Below are positions 1 through 51,306 of a DNA stretch of 64,000 nucleotides, one piece after another; the stretch's first letter is position 1; each line of letters begins with the position of its first letter. The translations under genes and the position numbers were made by a program. The stretch lies in NCBI RefSeq assembly GCF_964340395.1, contig NC_135564.1, positions 18,769,431 to 18,833,430 on the forward strand, in the 5' to 3' direction. Below the pieces are notes generated by a model. The model made no database searches and was not told where the DNA came from. It saw nothing but the letters and a program-made list of their open reading frames with translations. The stretch is from Glandiceps talaboti. Lineage: Eukaryota > Hemichordata > Enteropneusta > Spengelidae.

Positions 1-48
1 CGTAGATATTAAAACAACGGTTTTGTGGCCAATGTTGCGTCACCTTAC

Positions 49-121
49 CATCTGTGTAGCTCTCATTTTCATCGTCTGCCATGCCACGAAAATCAGCATC
101 CCTTGGGTCGTCTGCACTCAT
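49..121 (-). CDS. First coding exon (partial gene) of an unidentified divergent gene
   Basis: Read on the - strand, an ATG at 121-119 opens 24 codons plus one base. They encode an acidic, hydrophilic N-terminus beginning MSADDPRDADFRGMADDENE. The exon ends at a good donor (GATG|GTAAGG). The frame also stays open to the window edge, so the donor call is not certain. The next exon would lie to the left of the window. I do not recognise the protein. The head-to-head layout with CEP152 and the short gap between the two starts support a real first exon of a divergently transcribed gene. No domain is visible in 24 residues. Confidence 0.5.
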
Positions 122-313
122 TTTGTTGAGGTGCGATGTGTCGACTTATTTAGCATCTGAAAAAAAATGGGCGATTCCCAAAAACACAAATTAGATGGGC
201 GCTGCCATTTTGAGTGGAGCATGCTGGGTAAAGAGCCAAGTACGCTGTGCATGTAGGGACACATTCCGTAATGGCGGTACCTTCAAAACAGTAACAGGAT
301 TCATCTCGCGGAG
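122..313. promoter_or_regulatory. Probable bidirectional promoter and CEP152 untranslated exon 1
   Basis: This short interval separates the divergent - strand start from a strong + strand donor (GAG|GTAAGT, donor at 314). It contains GCCATTTTG at 204-212, the reverse complement of a YY1-type AAAATGGC site, and GCATGCTGGGTA at 219-230, which resembles the core of the Staf/ZNF143 element read in reverse. Both motifs are typical of housekeeping bidirectional promoters. I infer that CEP152 transcription starts here and that the 5' UTR exon ends at 313. The exact start site cannot be read from sequence. Confidence 0.45.
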
Positions 314-3300
314 GTAAGTCGAATGTATGTGATTCTCAAGCAGTTTATTGGAATATTTTTGTACAATTCGACTAGTATAATGCTTGTGACCATTCGTATA
401 CATTTTGAAGGCAATACACCAATTTTTGAACCATTTCACACGATTTTCGAAGGTTGTGTCAAGTTCGACTTCCGTTCGTTTTGATTTGCAGAACTTAACG
501 TTAGAATCGATCGTGAAGTATACACCCAAATTTACACACTTATGTTGTGATACGATGATGTTAGGACATCACAAACGATTTATTCCACTGACTGTAGTAT
601 GTGTTATTTATAAACATTTCACGCATCATTCGTAAAACGTTCATATCTAGTGACCCTGACATGTGTTGGTTTGCATTGTAAACTTTAACTAAACGTTTAT
701 CGTGTACATACGTGAACTCCTCGTGTACATTATTGGAAACTTTTAATTTTTTTTGTCGGATTTTTGTCAAATTTGGCCAGGAACAGTAGTCTTGAGAGAC
801 AGTTTGTAATTTTTCTCATGTTTCCCACCAAAGATGGTACCTGTGTCAAGATCTGACAAGCAGGCATAAACAATTGAAATGGGATTGGGAACTTCTTGTA
901 CAGTGTAGCAGTTTTGTTTATTTTATGGTTATGTGATAAGTTGTACAAGCAGTGCTGAAATTTGGTTAGAGGAGGGAAAAAGATAAAGACAAATTGAAAT
1001 ACTGAGGAGGGTTAAAGTCCCAGCTTTTACGAATGGAACGTTAGCTGAGCTATATTGCCTGTGCATCACTGAACTGCTCAGCAATGTGGCTGTATTCTTG
1101 TCAGCTCTTTCATGCTGCTCAGTCAGGTGTGTCATGTCCATTGTTTGGCCATGCCTTACTCCTTCAGTTAGTATTATCTATTGACATTGAAGCTCTTCCG
1201 TGCAAGTTCTATTATTCCACCACAGTAATACTATTAGTGTAGAAAATATCAAAACTGGGCATGCAAAATTAGTTTTTCATTACACAATCTTTGGAAGGTT
1301 TGAAACTTACGAAATGACCTTGTATTGGTCATGGATGAAAGCAGCAGTCATAAAATTATTTATGATCCCTTTATATTGGTCTGGTGCATATAACTGTCCT
1401 CAATGCATGTTCAGACAATTTTGAACAAGTACCATGCATATAATTAAAAAATCTGGAGGCACATTATCAATTTCAAATAGTTGTAGTTAGTGTTAGCATT
1501 GGGACTGTCTGATTGTAGAGTTTTGATTTGTCTGTGACAGGTAAGTGTATGATCATCATTACAGTGTATATTGACCTGTATGGTTACATTGCCTATCATT
1601 GTTAATATTTGCCATAAGATAGAAAAGTGGTAAATTTGGAATAATTTGAGAGATTTGGTAATCTTTATTTCATACTTGGTAATGATAATGTACATATTTT
1701 AGATATTGGAGTTTTTGCACAGAATGAATGTCAGTGTTTTGACGTGTATTTTACTTTGAAAACTGTGACGTTTATCATATCACCAAGGAAACAATCTAAA
1801 GTATCAGTTTTCTGAGTTAGCTATCAATTCTGTTGCTAGTCAACCAATAATATAGTTCTCCCAAATTAATCACAATATGGAGGTTGGTAGGATCAAGTTG
1901 TCTAATCTATACGATAAGACAGAGTAGATTTAGGGATTTTCAGAAAGTTTGCAATCATTTCACTTTACACCTGTACTTATTCTCAACTCTGATTGAAGGA
2001 AAGAACTTTAGATAAAAAAATTAAAAATGTGTACTTCATACTATATACAAAAAAGAATACATAAATTTTAAAACCCCACAAATTTAGATGGGAGAATAGT
2101 TTGTTTTAAAACCTAAGGGTAAAGTGTAAGATTGTATGTGATGTATTTGAAAGTGTGTGTGTGTGTCACTGTGTGTGTGGTTTGTCTTGTGTGATTATAT
2201 ATATCCTGTAAATTATCTGAAAAGATACTGGTCTCCATTCATGCTGGTACTACATGTATGTGTATCCCTATACATGTACAAGGGTTGGTTTATGTGCAGA
2301 GTTCACTCACCCACAGAGAACATCAATAGATTTTGTGTGGACAGGTTCCGTTATATTCAATTGAACTGAAGAGACATTGTGTTACATGTAAAGGAGTAAC
2401 AGATCTGGGTTTGATTTGAATTTTTGAATTCTTGTTGAAAGTGTGGTGATGACTCTAACTGTTCACAGGATGACACAAAAACATGTCCAGATCTGTTGCT
2501 CTTCAATTCTCAATGTCATACCTGGTCTTATTCATTCAGTCAGAATCACTGGAGATCAAGCCTTTGTTCATATGCAAATAAACAATTCAATGCAGCCTGT
2601 CATAGGGAGTAAATATGGTTTCCTAGCAACAGTCCAAGAATTCCAGACATGTGGGTTTTACTGTTCTGACTTTGTGCTTAATTTGGTACTTATCACCTGT
2701 ATTTTGAGTTGCCATGGATTTCATTGGTACAGTAGGCATATTACATATGCTGAATTACATCTCTGTTTACTTTAGAAGTGTTTAAAAAATCAGGCGTATA
2801 ATGTCAACTTTGCGAACAAATCAAATCACTCTGTAAAACAAACTATATTGATTATCATCACAAAACCGTGTGGTCTCTTGTGGTAACAGTAAAATGTTTC
2901 CTCAATTTCCATCAGAGTGGCAAAACTACCCTGGCTCATGAAAATCAGGCTTACAATGTCAACTTTTTTCAACAAATCACTCTGTAAAAGTAACTATGTA
3001 ATATTAATGGATCATCATTATCACAAAACCAACGTGGTCTCTTGCGGCAACAGTAGAATGTTTCCTCAAATATCATGAGAGTGGAAAATCTACCCTGGCT
3101 CCTGAGAAAGTAGACTAAGATAATATGCAGTGTTGTTCAGCCCTTGACAGTCTTGTTGGCTGATTAAGCATAGAACTAAATGTCATAACTTACACAGACT
3201 AATGAGAAAGATATTAAGTTTGTGATACTGTTGTAACAATGCACATGTTATTGCCCATGGTTAAACACATCTTGTGTATATCATGATGTTCAATGTCCTC

Positions 3301-5952
3301 TCCATTCCATACTTTTTTAGAATGTATCACTTCATATTCTTACCTAGTTATTCAAATAGTGTACTTTAATGTAGTTTTAGCATGTAGTATATTTTGTTTG
3401 GCACAAACCTATATGCAGAATACACAATGCATGGCCAAAATATAGAAATACAACAAAACAAATACTAAATATAATAATACATAAATAATTATAATAGGCA
3501 TTTGCGTAAATTATTGTCAGTATATTTTTTAAAATCTGATCAACACCATGTTTTCATGTATTGGTGCACACAAGAATAAGCCAACCTTGTTCTATTTTGA
3601 TTCTCAAGCATTTGACCCTCTAGCATGAGGTAAAATGTGATGTGGCAGGTAAACAAGATAATATATTATGTAAAATACCATTGTTGGTGGCACATCGTCT
3701 CAACTTAAGTGCAAAAATTAAATATAGAAGCACAGACAGACAACTGTATCCTACTGTCAGAACAAATACAAAATGTTTACACAAATCTGAGATAAGGATG
3801 TTTGTATATTCTATTTACCATTGATACCCTACATGTAGTAACCAAGGATTCAAAGCTGGGTACTCCAGGTGTTTTTAACATGGAACTATACTACTACCCA
3901 CCATATTGAAATACATTGAACATATAAACACATATTCTTTTTCCTAAAAATACTTGCATATTTGCCTGTATAGTTTATTTGAACAGTTTGAGAGGACTTC
4001 AAGGCAGTTTTTGAAAAATGCACCTGTATTTTTCTAGCCCAAAAACTTGTCACACATGTAGTCTACTTACTATTAGTGATATCCAGACCATTTGGAAGCT
4101 TTAGTTAGTAAGACCATTAGTCTCTCTGGGCTGGTATAAGCTATCCAATGGATGTTATTTTATGATTTTACATAAAAACTTGAAAACTTGAATTTATGAT
4201 TCTTTGACACAATACTACAATATCAAATGAACAAAACTTCTGCGATTGAAGATAGATATTTGTAATCTCTCCCATTTCAGCGACACTGTAACACATACAA
4301 TACATTTTATATTTCATGACTTTGGTGATCCCCATGGTCTAAACATACAGTACAGAAGATGCTAAGGTTAAATGTCACCTATGAATGTAATCAAATTTTA
4401 AAACGGTAGCATATTTTCAAATAAGTAGGTTTTCAATCCAGACAAACAAATTAGATTTCATTTATGAAATAAAACTCTTCAGAACATAATTGGAATTTTA
4501 ATTCAGTTTTTTCATCAATCATGAAGTAGAAATGTATTTCACCTGCCTGATGGCGGTAAACCCCTGTATAATTATGCACCTGCAATTTGGATATAGTTGT
4601 CAATTCTTTAAAACTCAAGACATGATCTTTGACCTCTGTTGTAGTTTTGAAGAAACATGTCACATCAATTATAGCAGAATAAATATTTCGTCATGGTTGT
4701 GTTTTGATTTTCATCAAATGTGTCCAAGAATTAATCCTTTAATTAGTTTGAATAGTTACAAAATCATGTATTGAAGTGGACTTATTGATTGTTAGAGTCA
4801 CACTCTGTAGCGAGTGCAACACTGAATAACAATAGTATCAAATTAGTCACTTGAGAAAGGGGTGTGCTCACCTTGTTAGCAAGGCATAATTAATTACATA
4901 ATATTAGTCATTTATGTGTTAATACCAAGATTTTGGTGTTTGAGTAATGTGTTCCTGGCTAGTGGTTTTGTGTTTAGTTCTTTGAGAATCAAGTATACAG
5001 GTTTTCCTATGGATTACAGGTATGACATAAACAGACATAATAATGTACAAAATCAATATTATTTGAGATTAGCAAATTATGTCATCTCATGAGTTTTTTA
5101 GTCATTTTGTAACAGGGAGGTGTGATTACATGTACCTCTGGTTTTGTAGTTATTTCTGGAAATACGGTCCTTGATAGTGCATTACATGACAGTTAAAATT
5201 GTATTGGGGCAACCTTGTTGAGACTATCATCAGAAAAGTTAGCTACATGTAAATCAGAAATAAGAAGCCCCACTTGTTGTATTGACACAAACCAGCATAA
5301 ATGTATTGTGTTTAAGGGCTTCACATATGGTTTTTGTAAAGTTGTTATATTGAATTTTGTATAGTCATCACTGTTTTCTTCAGATCTATTTGTTTCCTGA
5401 TACAACAATGCATAAAAACCTCACACATATTTATTGTTCTTGTATGGTTTCTGTAGACTTATTATTTAGTTTTGTATGTTCCCCATTGCCTTCCTCAGAT
5501 GTGTTTCTATTTTCTAATACAACAATACATAAGCATACAACCTGCATGAGTTTAGCATACCCAGCGGAGAACAGTCAGACTAATTCAATGCAGTTTTGAC
5601 AGATTGGTGGGAACTGCATCAAGTCTAGCCTACACTGAAGGAGGAGAATACACATTGTAGTTTTGACAGATTAGTGAGAATTACATTTGTACCATCACTT
5701 GTTGAACCACCACTGGTATAGACCATATGTGTGATAGATGGCTCCACCTTCAAGTTGGTGCTTGTCTGTTATGCAGATTTGTTTTCATCATACCAAGCTT
5801 GGTTCAAGGTCATTGTCATTACCTTTTAAACTAAAGTGGGTGTTGTTTTGGGGTAGGGGTACTCATGCTAATGAGCTGCAGAAACTATTGTTTTAGAAAC
5901 TATTGTTTTTGAATTGATTATGCAACATGTGTATGTACATGTTTCATTTCAG
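314..5952 (+). other. CEP152 intron 1 (inferred)
   Basis: About 5.6 kb with no convincing coding sequence; all open frames are short and lack splice or family support. It contains a tandem duplication at 2791-3106 (listed separately). The rest is AT-rich unique-looking sequence. The 3' end is either AG at 5951-5952 or AG at 5959-5960. Confidence 0.5.
2791..3106. repeat. Tandem duplication, unit about 155 bp, two copies
   Basis: The stretch beginning CAGGCGTATAATGTCAACTT at 2791 recurs as CAGGCTTACAATGTCAACTT at 2946. Both copies then share 'AACAAATCA', 'CACTCTGTAAAA', 'GTGGTCTCTTG', 'TGTTTCCTCAA' and 'CTACCCTGGCTC' in the same order. Small indels and substitutions show that it is an old duplication inside CEP152 intron 1. 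Confidence 0.85.
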
Positions 5953-5960
5953 ATTTTCAG

Positions 5961-6002
5961 ATGCTTGTGTTGTTACCAGGGACATTTAAACATTTGGTGT
6001 GA
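5961..6002 (+). promoter_or_regulatory. Upstream ORF in the CEP152 5' leader (14 codons)
   Basis: An ATG at 5961 opens MLVLLPGTFKHLV and stops at TGA 6000-6002. The stop lies two codons before the main start at 6009 and in the same frame. It would therefore be in the mRNA whichever of the two nearby acceptors (AG at 5952 or 5960) is used. The stop rules out an N-terminal extension of CEP152 in this exon. A uORF this close to the main start may dampen translation; that is inference. Confidence 0.5.
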
Positions 6003-6008
6003 GAGAAG

Positions 6009-45502
<39,494 letters not shown>

Positions 45503-45767
45503 GATCAAAACTGAAAAAGTTGAACACTCATCCAAACAAACTGACAGTATCATACTTATGTCAACCATATGTATTGCCTCAATCTTAGCTTAGTTTCAAC
45601 ACCCCGTTGTAGGTGTTGGTACAGGTTTTTTGGGCTATATGAATTTCTGATTCATAGTAAGACTGTATATAGACATTGGTATATAACGCCATGACACTAT
45701 GGTACTGTATTTACTACTTACCATATTGGTAAATAATACAACCCATAACCTCTGTATGTACCACAAT

Positions 45768-45906
45768 CATTTACAGCATCCATATCAAGTGTAAAAGTAT
45801 ACTGTTTCATTTGCTAATTGACCACATTAGAAAGACCACATGATAGGCTTGTAAATAAACCAAATGAAACAGTATACTTTTATACTTGATATGAATGCTA
45901 TAAATG
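45768..45906. repeat. Long inverted repeat in the CEP152 3' UTR (46-nt arms)
   Basis: The left arm 45768-45813 and right arm 45861-45906 are reverse complements over 46 nt. In RNA they would form 43 Watson-Crick pairs, one G-U and two C-A mismatches. The inner 33 positions (from 45781) are perfect except for the G-U. The 47-nt loop contains the AATAAA at 45854. It may be a MITE or a regulatory hairpin. Confidence 0.85.
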
Positions 45907-47089
45907 GGCATAGCACATAGGGAAAGTGCTTTACTTGAGTGTTACTGGTTGTACCATGATGTCAAGCAATGCAAAATGTATTACAAAACAGAGTGCTGTA
46001 GAGTTTTCACAAACATGATGATAGAAATGAAAACTTGAGGATTATTTGAGAGATATAAAAAATCACACCATGACATCCTGTGATATATCAAATTGACCAA
46101 TACACTTTACTTTATAAATTTTATCTGTTGAAGTCAGCACTTGTAGCGTCCAAAACACATTCAGTGTTGTTGTTATTTTTTTTTTAAATAATGAGCTGGT
46201 GGTCCCTTTAAATAACACACACATGGTAAACTGTAAGATATCAGTAGCCAATCATATGACCAGGTTCATTAAAGACCAGATGGTAGTAAACATTAAGATA
46301 CCAGGTGTACATAACATATTCAACATGCTAGATGTTCATATGCTACAGTTGAACATGTGAACAATGAAAAAGAAAAGCCCCCTATTAAGTAAACTTCCTA
46401 GAAAATATATATAATGTAGATCATGGTATTTATGCAAAGTAACAGGACCAATTGTCACAGAGTTTGTATTCAGTGATTAGAATGGACCTGACAAAAAAAA
46501 AAGTAGTTCATAGTTGTTGGTACATCATATATATATTATATAAACATCACGTTTGAATTGAGCTGTTGATATTTAGTTTGTTGGTGTCTGTCTTGAAGAC
46601 GGTGTCTGTCTTGAAGACTCATTCCAAACGTAGATGTTTTACAGTAATGATAGCTTAGCTTGAGTAGTGTAAAAGATATGTACATCTGACCATTTATACC
46701 TCAGTGTTTTTCCTTTAAAGGGCATTTCAGAAAGACACAACTTGTAGCTACATTTCTACATCTCTAATATTTTCAACTTTTCTCCTGTCCACTTTTTTTT
46801 CTGTAATGTAACACAAGAGTATTGATGTGTGTTAGAATTTTAGTCTGAAGAAAGCAAGATTGCCTTTGTTCCTCACTTATTTCTTCATGCACTGTTTATT
46901 TCAAAAAACTTTGGTTGGAGTATTTGCATGTAGTATTTTGTAGTTTGAGATGAAGGTGTTGAAAGCCTACGCAAGTCTTGGAAAGTAAAATGGTTTAGAT
47001 ATTTTATAGGTTCGGTTTTTAAAAAGAAAACACTTTCAAAATGTTGAGGAATGAGTTTATATGTTAAAGGGTAATGGAGTTTAAAGATC

Positions 47090-47116
47090 AGTGTGTGTGT
47101 GTGTGTGTGTACAGTA

Positions 47117-47147
<31 letters not shown>

Positions 47148-47250
47148 ATGTTCGATGGTGTATATGTGTATATGCATTTATGTATGTATGTATGTACATA
47201 CATTTTGTACATACATACATATGTGAATGTATGTATGTATGTGTACATAA
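47090..47250. repeat. (TG)n and (TATG)n microsatellites
   Basis: TG dinucleotide tracts then TATG tetramers, including a facing TACATACAT stretch that makes part of the tract self-complementary. Confidence 0.9.
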
Positions 47251-47570
47251 TATATGTATTCATTTTTTGTCATGTGTTGAACATTTAAACTTTTTGACAA
47301 AAGCAGAGAAAGAGAAACAATTTGACCAAAAAAATATTGAAATACTTCATCATGCTATCATGTTTGAAATGAATGTACTTTAAAAGTAAGAAATATAAAA
47401 AAATGTAGAAAATTTCTTGAATATTTGTGAAGTGTTTTGGTTTAAATTATGTTCTTAGCTGTTGTTAGTTTTAACAGCATGTCACAAAGTCTTGTTCTTT
47501 TCACTCTGCATAATTTCAATGGATAGATGATAAGAGTTTTTTTCTTGTCCTCAATAAGATGTGTACATTT

Positions 47571-47795
47571 CAATCTATGAATGACCAGGTGTACATTTCA
47601 ATGTATGGTTGACTGTGAGAGATGTACGTTTCAATGTATGGTTGACTGTGAGATATGTACGTTTCAATGTATGGTTGACTGTGAGATATGTACGTTTCAA
47701 TGTATGGTTGACTTCGAGAGATGTACGTTTCAATGTATGGTTGACTGTGAGAGATGTACATTTCAATGTATGATGGCCATATGTACATTTCAATG
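47571..47795. repeat. 33-bp minisatellite, about 6-7 copies
   Basis: The unit contains GTACGTTTCAATGTATGGTT then GACTGTGAGA. Because 33 is a multiple of 3, the array stays open in several frames on both strands. Copies differ at a few bases. Confidence 0.92.
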
Positions 47796-48130
47796 ACAAT
47801 TTGTATTTTTTGTTCAATTTTGTCCCTCTATACCTACTAAGATATATTTGAATAATTATTTTTTACAGATCAAATCACTTTAATTAATTGATTAAATCAG
47901 AATATTTAAAGTTTTATGGAATAAATTGATATTTTGTAAATTAACTGAAAATAAAGACTTTTACAAGTATAAAAAAATGGACTTTTTGTCAGACTATTTG
48001 TGTTGGGATGTATGGAAGAAGTAAGATAGTGAAGTATAAACACATGGGGAGCATGGAGTGGTTAGCTCACAAACAAACTTGCTAAAATACGTTATATGCC
48101 CCTTCTTTAAAGAAAAATTCCAGAATTATT

Positions 48131-49992
48131 TCCAGGCTTATTTCTACCTTTAGTACACTTGTATTGATTACTGCTATCAATTTAAAGTAAAAGTCCAGTC
48201 AGACTTATTTCTACCTTTAGTACACTTGTATTGATTACTGCTATCAACTTAAAGTAAAAGTCCAGTCAGACTTATTTCTACCTTTAGTACACTTGTATTG
48301 ATTACTGCTATCAACTTAAAGTAAAAGTCCAGTCAGACTTATTTCTACCTTTGGTACACTTGTATTGATTACTGCTATCAACTTAAAGGAAAAGTCCAGT
48401 CAGACTTATTTCTACCTTGAGTACACTTGTATTGATTACTGCTATCAACTTAAAGTAAAAGTCCAGTCAGACTTATTTCTACCTTTGGTACACTTGTATT
48501 GATTACTGCTATCAACTTAAAGGAAAAGTCCAGTCAGACTTATTTCTACCTTGAGTACACTTGTATTGATTACTGCTATCAACTTAAAGTAAAAGTCCAG
48601 TCAGACTTATTTCTACCTTTAGTACACTTGTATTGATTACTGCTATCAACTTAAAGTAAAAGTCCAGTCAGACTTATTTCTACCTTTAGTACACTTGTAT
48701 TGATTACTGCTATCAACTTAAAGTAAAAGTCCAGTTAGACTTATTTCTGCCTTTAGTACACTTGTATTGATTACTGCTATCAACTTAAAGGAAAAGTTCA
48801 GTCAGACTTATTTCTGTCTTTAGTACACTTGTATTGATTACTGCTATCAACTTAAAGTAAAAGTCCAGTCAGACTTATTTCTGTCTTTAGTACACTTGTA
48901 ATGATTACTGCTATCAACTTAAAGGAAAAGTCCAGTCAGATTTATTTCTACCTTTAGTACACTTGTATTGATTACTGCTATCAACTTAAAGGAAAAGTCC
49001 AGTCAGACTTATTTCTGTCTTTAGTACACTTGTAATGATTACTACTATCAACTTAAAGTAAAAGTCCAGTCAGACTTATTTCTACCTTTAGTACACTTGT
49101 ATTGATTACTGCTATCAACTTAAAGTAAAAGTCCAGTCAGACTTATTTCTACCTTTAGTACACTTGTATTGATTACTGCTATCAACTTAAAGTAAAAGTC
49201 CAGTTAGACTTATTTCTGCCTTTAGTACACTTGTATTGATTACTGCTATCAACTTAAAGGAAAAGTCCAGTCAGACTTATTTCTGTCTTTAGTACACTTG
49301 TAATGATTACTGCTATCAACTTAAAGGAAAAGTCCAGTCAGATTTATTTCTACCTTTAGTACACTTGTATTGATTACTGCTATCAACTTAAAGGAAAAGT
49401 CCAGTCAGACTTATTTCTGTCTTTAGTACACTTGTAATGATTACTACTATCAACTTAAAGGGAAAGTTCAGTCAGACTTATTTCTGTCTTTAGTACACTT
49501 GTATTGATTACTGCTATCAACTTAAAGTAAAAGTCCAGTCAGACTTATTTCTACCTTTAGTACACTTGTATTGATTACTGCTATCAACTTAAAGTAAAAG
49601 TCCAGTCAGACTTATTTCTACCTTTAGTACACTTGTATTGATTACTGCTATCAACTTAAAGTAAAAGTCCAGTCAGACTTATTTCTACCTTTAGTACACT
49701 TGTATTGATTACTGCTATCAACTTAAAGTAAAAGTCCAGTCAGACTTATTTCTACCTTTAGTACACTTGTATTGATTACTGCTATCAACTTAAAGTAAAA
49801 GTCCAGTCAGACTTATTTCTACCTTTAGTACACTTGTATTGATTACAGCTATCAACTTAAAGTAAAAGTCCAGTCAGACTTATTTCTACCTTTAGTACAC
49901 TTGTATTGATTACTGCTATCAACTTAAAGTAAAAGTCCAGTCAGACTTATTTCTACCTTTAGTACACTTGTATTGATTACTGCTATCAACTT
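48131..49992. repeat. 67-bp tandem array, about 28 copies, with higher-order structure
   Basis: The unit runs CAGACTTATTTCTACCTTTA, GTACACTTGTATTGATTACT, GCTATCAACTTAAAGTAAAA, GTCCAGT. Sub-variants (TCTGCC, TCTGTC, TTGGTA, TTGAGTA, TAATGATT, AAGGAAAAG) recur in order. The CCAGTTAGAC variant at 48731 and 49200 is 469 bp apart (7 units), and the TTGG variant at 48351 and 48485 is 134 bp apart (2 units). There are no unique spacers. Confidence 0.95.
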
Positions 49993-50129
49993 ATATGTGA
50001 TTTTTGGTGATTAAAATATCACCTCAGTAACTTATGTAACTTTGAAATTCCTGCAATGGTTTATAGGAAAACATCAGATGCTGATATCTTATTTAATAGT
50101 AAAGTAGACTGTCTTATAGAGTGCCTAGC

Positions 50130-50580
50130 CTAATCTCTGCAAGCAGAGCTCGAGGCGCAGAAATGGAAAATTACTCTCTGGTAAGAGGAAAAATGGATCC
50201 ACAGACACTGGATACTAGGTAATTGAAGAAGGTTGAGACAAATGTTGAAAGAGATAGGTGTTGAGAGAACGGCAGAAGGATGTAAGAGACTTGGAGTGAT
50301 GGAGATCAAAAGGGAGATGGTTCCATAAAGTAGGACCAATGTGAGCGAAAGATCTCTCGCCCAAAGTCTTTGTGGAAACCCTTGGAATACAAAGTAGATG
50401 AGAATCTGAGGAAGAGCGGCATTGTCTTTGTGGAGTATATTGATGAAGGTCAGACAGAGGTATTGCAGTCCAGAACCCACAACTGAATTGAAGCAAATGG
50501 ATGAAAACTTTGTAGTGAATACGAGAACTAATAGGTAACTAGTGAAGTTGTTGCAAGAAGGGTTAGACATGGTCATACTT
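50130..50580 (-). pseudogene. LINE fragment 1: C-terminal end of a non-LTR reverse transcriptase ORF
   Basis: On the - strand, frames encode SSSDSHLLCIPRVSTKTLGE and RSFAHIGPTLWNHLPFDLHH followed by a SLTSFCRSLNTYLF-type end. This is the familiar C-terminus of CR1/L2-like LINE polyproteins. A frameshift near 50215 moves the tail (ASSSACRD region) to another frame. A small hairpin, CTCTGC...GCAGAG, lies at 50135-50148. No 5' part is present. Confidence 0.75.
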
Positions 50581-50879
50581 ACCCTTGTCTTACAGTTATT
50601 TTCGGAGAAGCTTGCCCAAAGCTGTTAAACGAACTATCAAGATCAGTGAGCCTGATCACAAGGTTTCATGTTAAGTAGACTTACACAAACATCACATACA
50701 CGGTGTGGGTTCTTTATTTAGTTAATGATATAAAACAGTAACTGCATGAAAGAAACAGTTCAGTTGGCTGCTGACCATGGATTTTGTTTGAACTTCAAGA
50801 AATTACACTTCATATCTATTATAATTGTAGTAGTATGCATGATGTTAATGTTTATGATAAAGAGTTTATTCATTTTCTG

Positions 50880-51171
50880 TTTATTCATTTATTGATTTCA
50901 CCAGGAAATTAAAAAAAGCATACATAACAAATAAATTAACAAAATATATCAATTAAATTAAGTCAAAGAATATTCAATCAAATACATCAGTAATTACATG
51001 GACCTGGTGGGGGTTGTAGAAATAGTTCTACAGAACTAGTCTAGCCCACAACCCTTACAGAATGAGTTAAGTCGAAAATACAGGGTGAAACTCGGGTAGC
51101 GGAAAAATAAACAAAATGTGATAAGAATAATTGTCAAAATATTGCTTTGCATGAATGAATAAATACGATTT

Positions 51172-51211
<40 letters not shown>

Positions 51212-51250
51212 AAACAACAACAACATCAACATCAACATCAACAACAACAG
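50880..51250 (-). mobile_element. 3' untranslated end of LINE 2, with conserved hairpin
   Basis: It lies downstream (on the - strand) of the LINE 2 coding remnant and matches the 3' part of LINE 3 at 62130-62430. The shared core is CTGGTG...AGAAATAGTTC...GAACTAGTCTAG. A two-stem hairpin spans 51011-51054: outer GGGTTGT/ACAACCC, inner TAGTTC/GAACTA. A (CAA)n tract at 51173-51249 and a CA tract to 51304 have expanded inside it. Confidence 0.65.
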
Positions 51251-51272
51251 CAGGATAAACACACACACACAT

Positions 51273-51304
<32 letters not shown>
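51173..51304. repeat. (CAA)n and (CA)n microsatellites
   Basis: ACAACA trinucleotides with CATCAA variants, followed by ACACAC, inside the LINE 2 3' region. Confidence 0.95.

Positions 51305-51306
<2 letters not shown>

Larger units (their letters stand above)
45503..47560 (+). other. CEP152 3' UTR and downstream flank
   Basis: No coding sequence. The first canonical AATAAA is at 45854-45859, inside the loop of a long hairpin. The mature 3' end cannot be fixed from sequence. A short duplicated GGTGTCTGTCTTGAAGAC lies near 46585-46618, and TG/TATG microsatellite sequence at about 47090-47250. Confidence 0.6.

Noticed and set aside
48131-49992. Regular direct repeats that could be mistaken for a CRISPR array.
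   Set aside because: Units are contiguous 67-bp repeats with no unique spacers, in an animal genome with no cas genes. The same holds for the 39-bp and 33-bp arrays.
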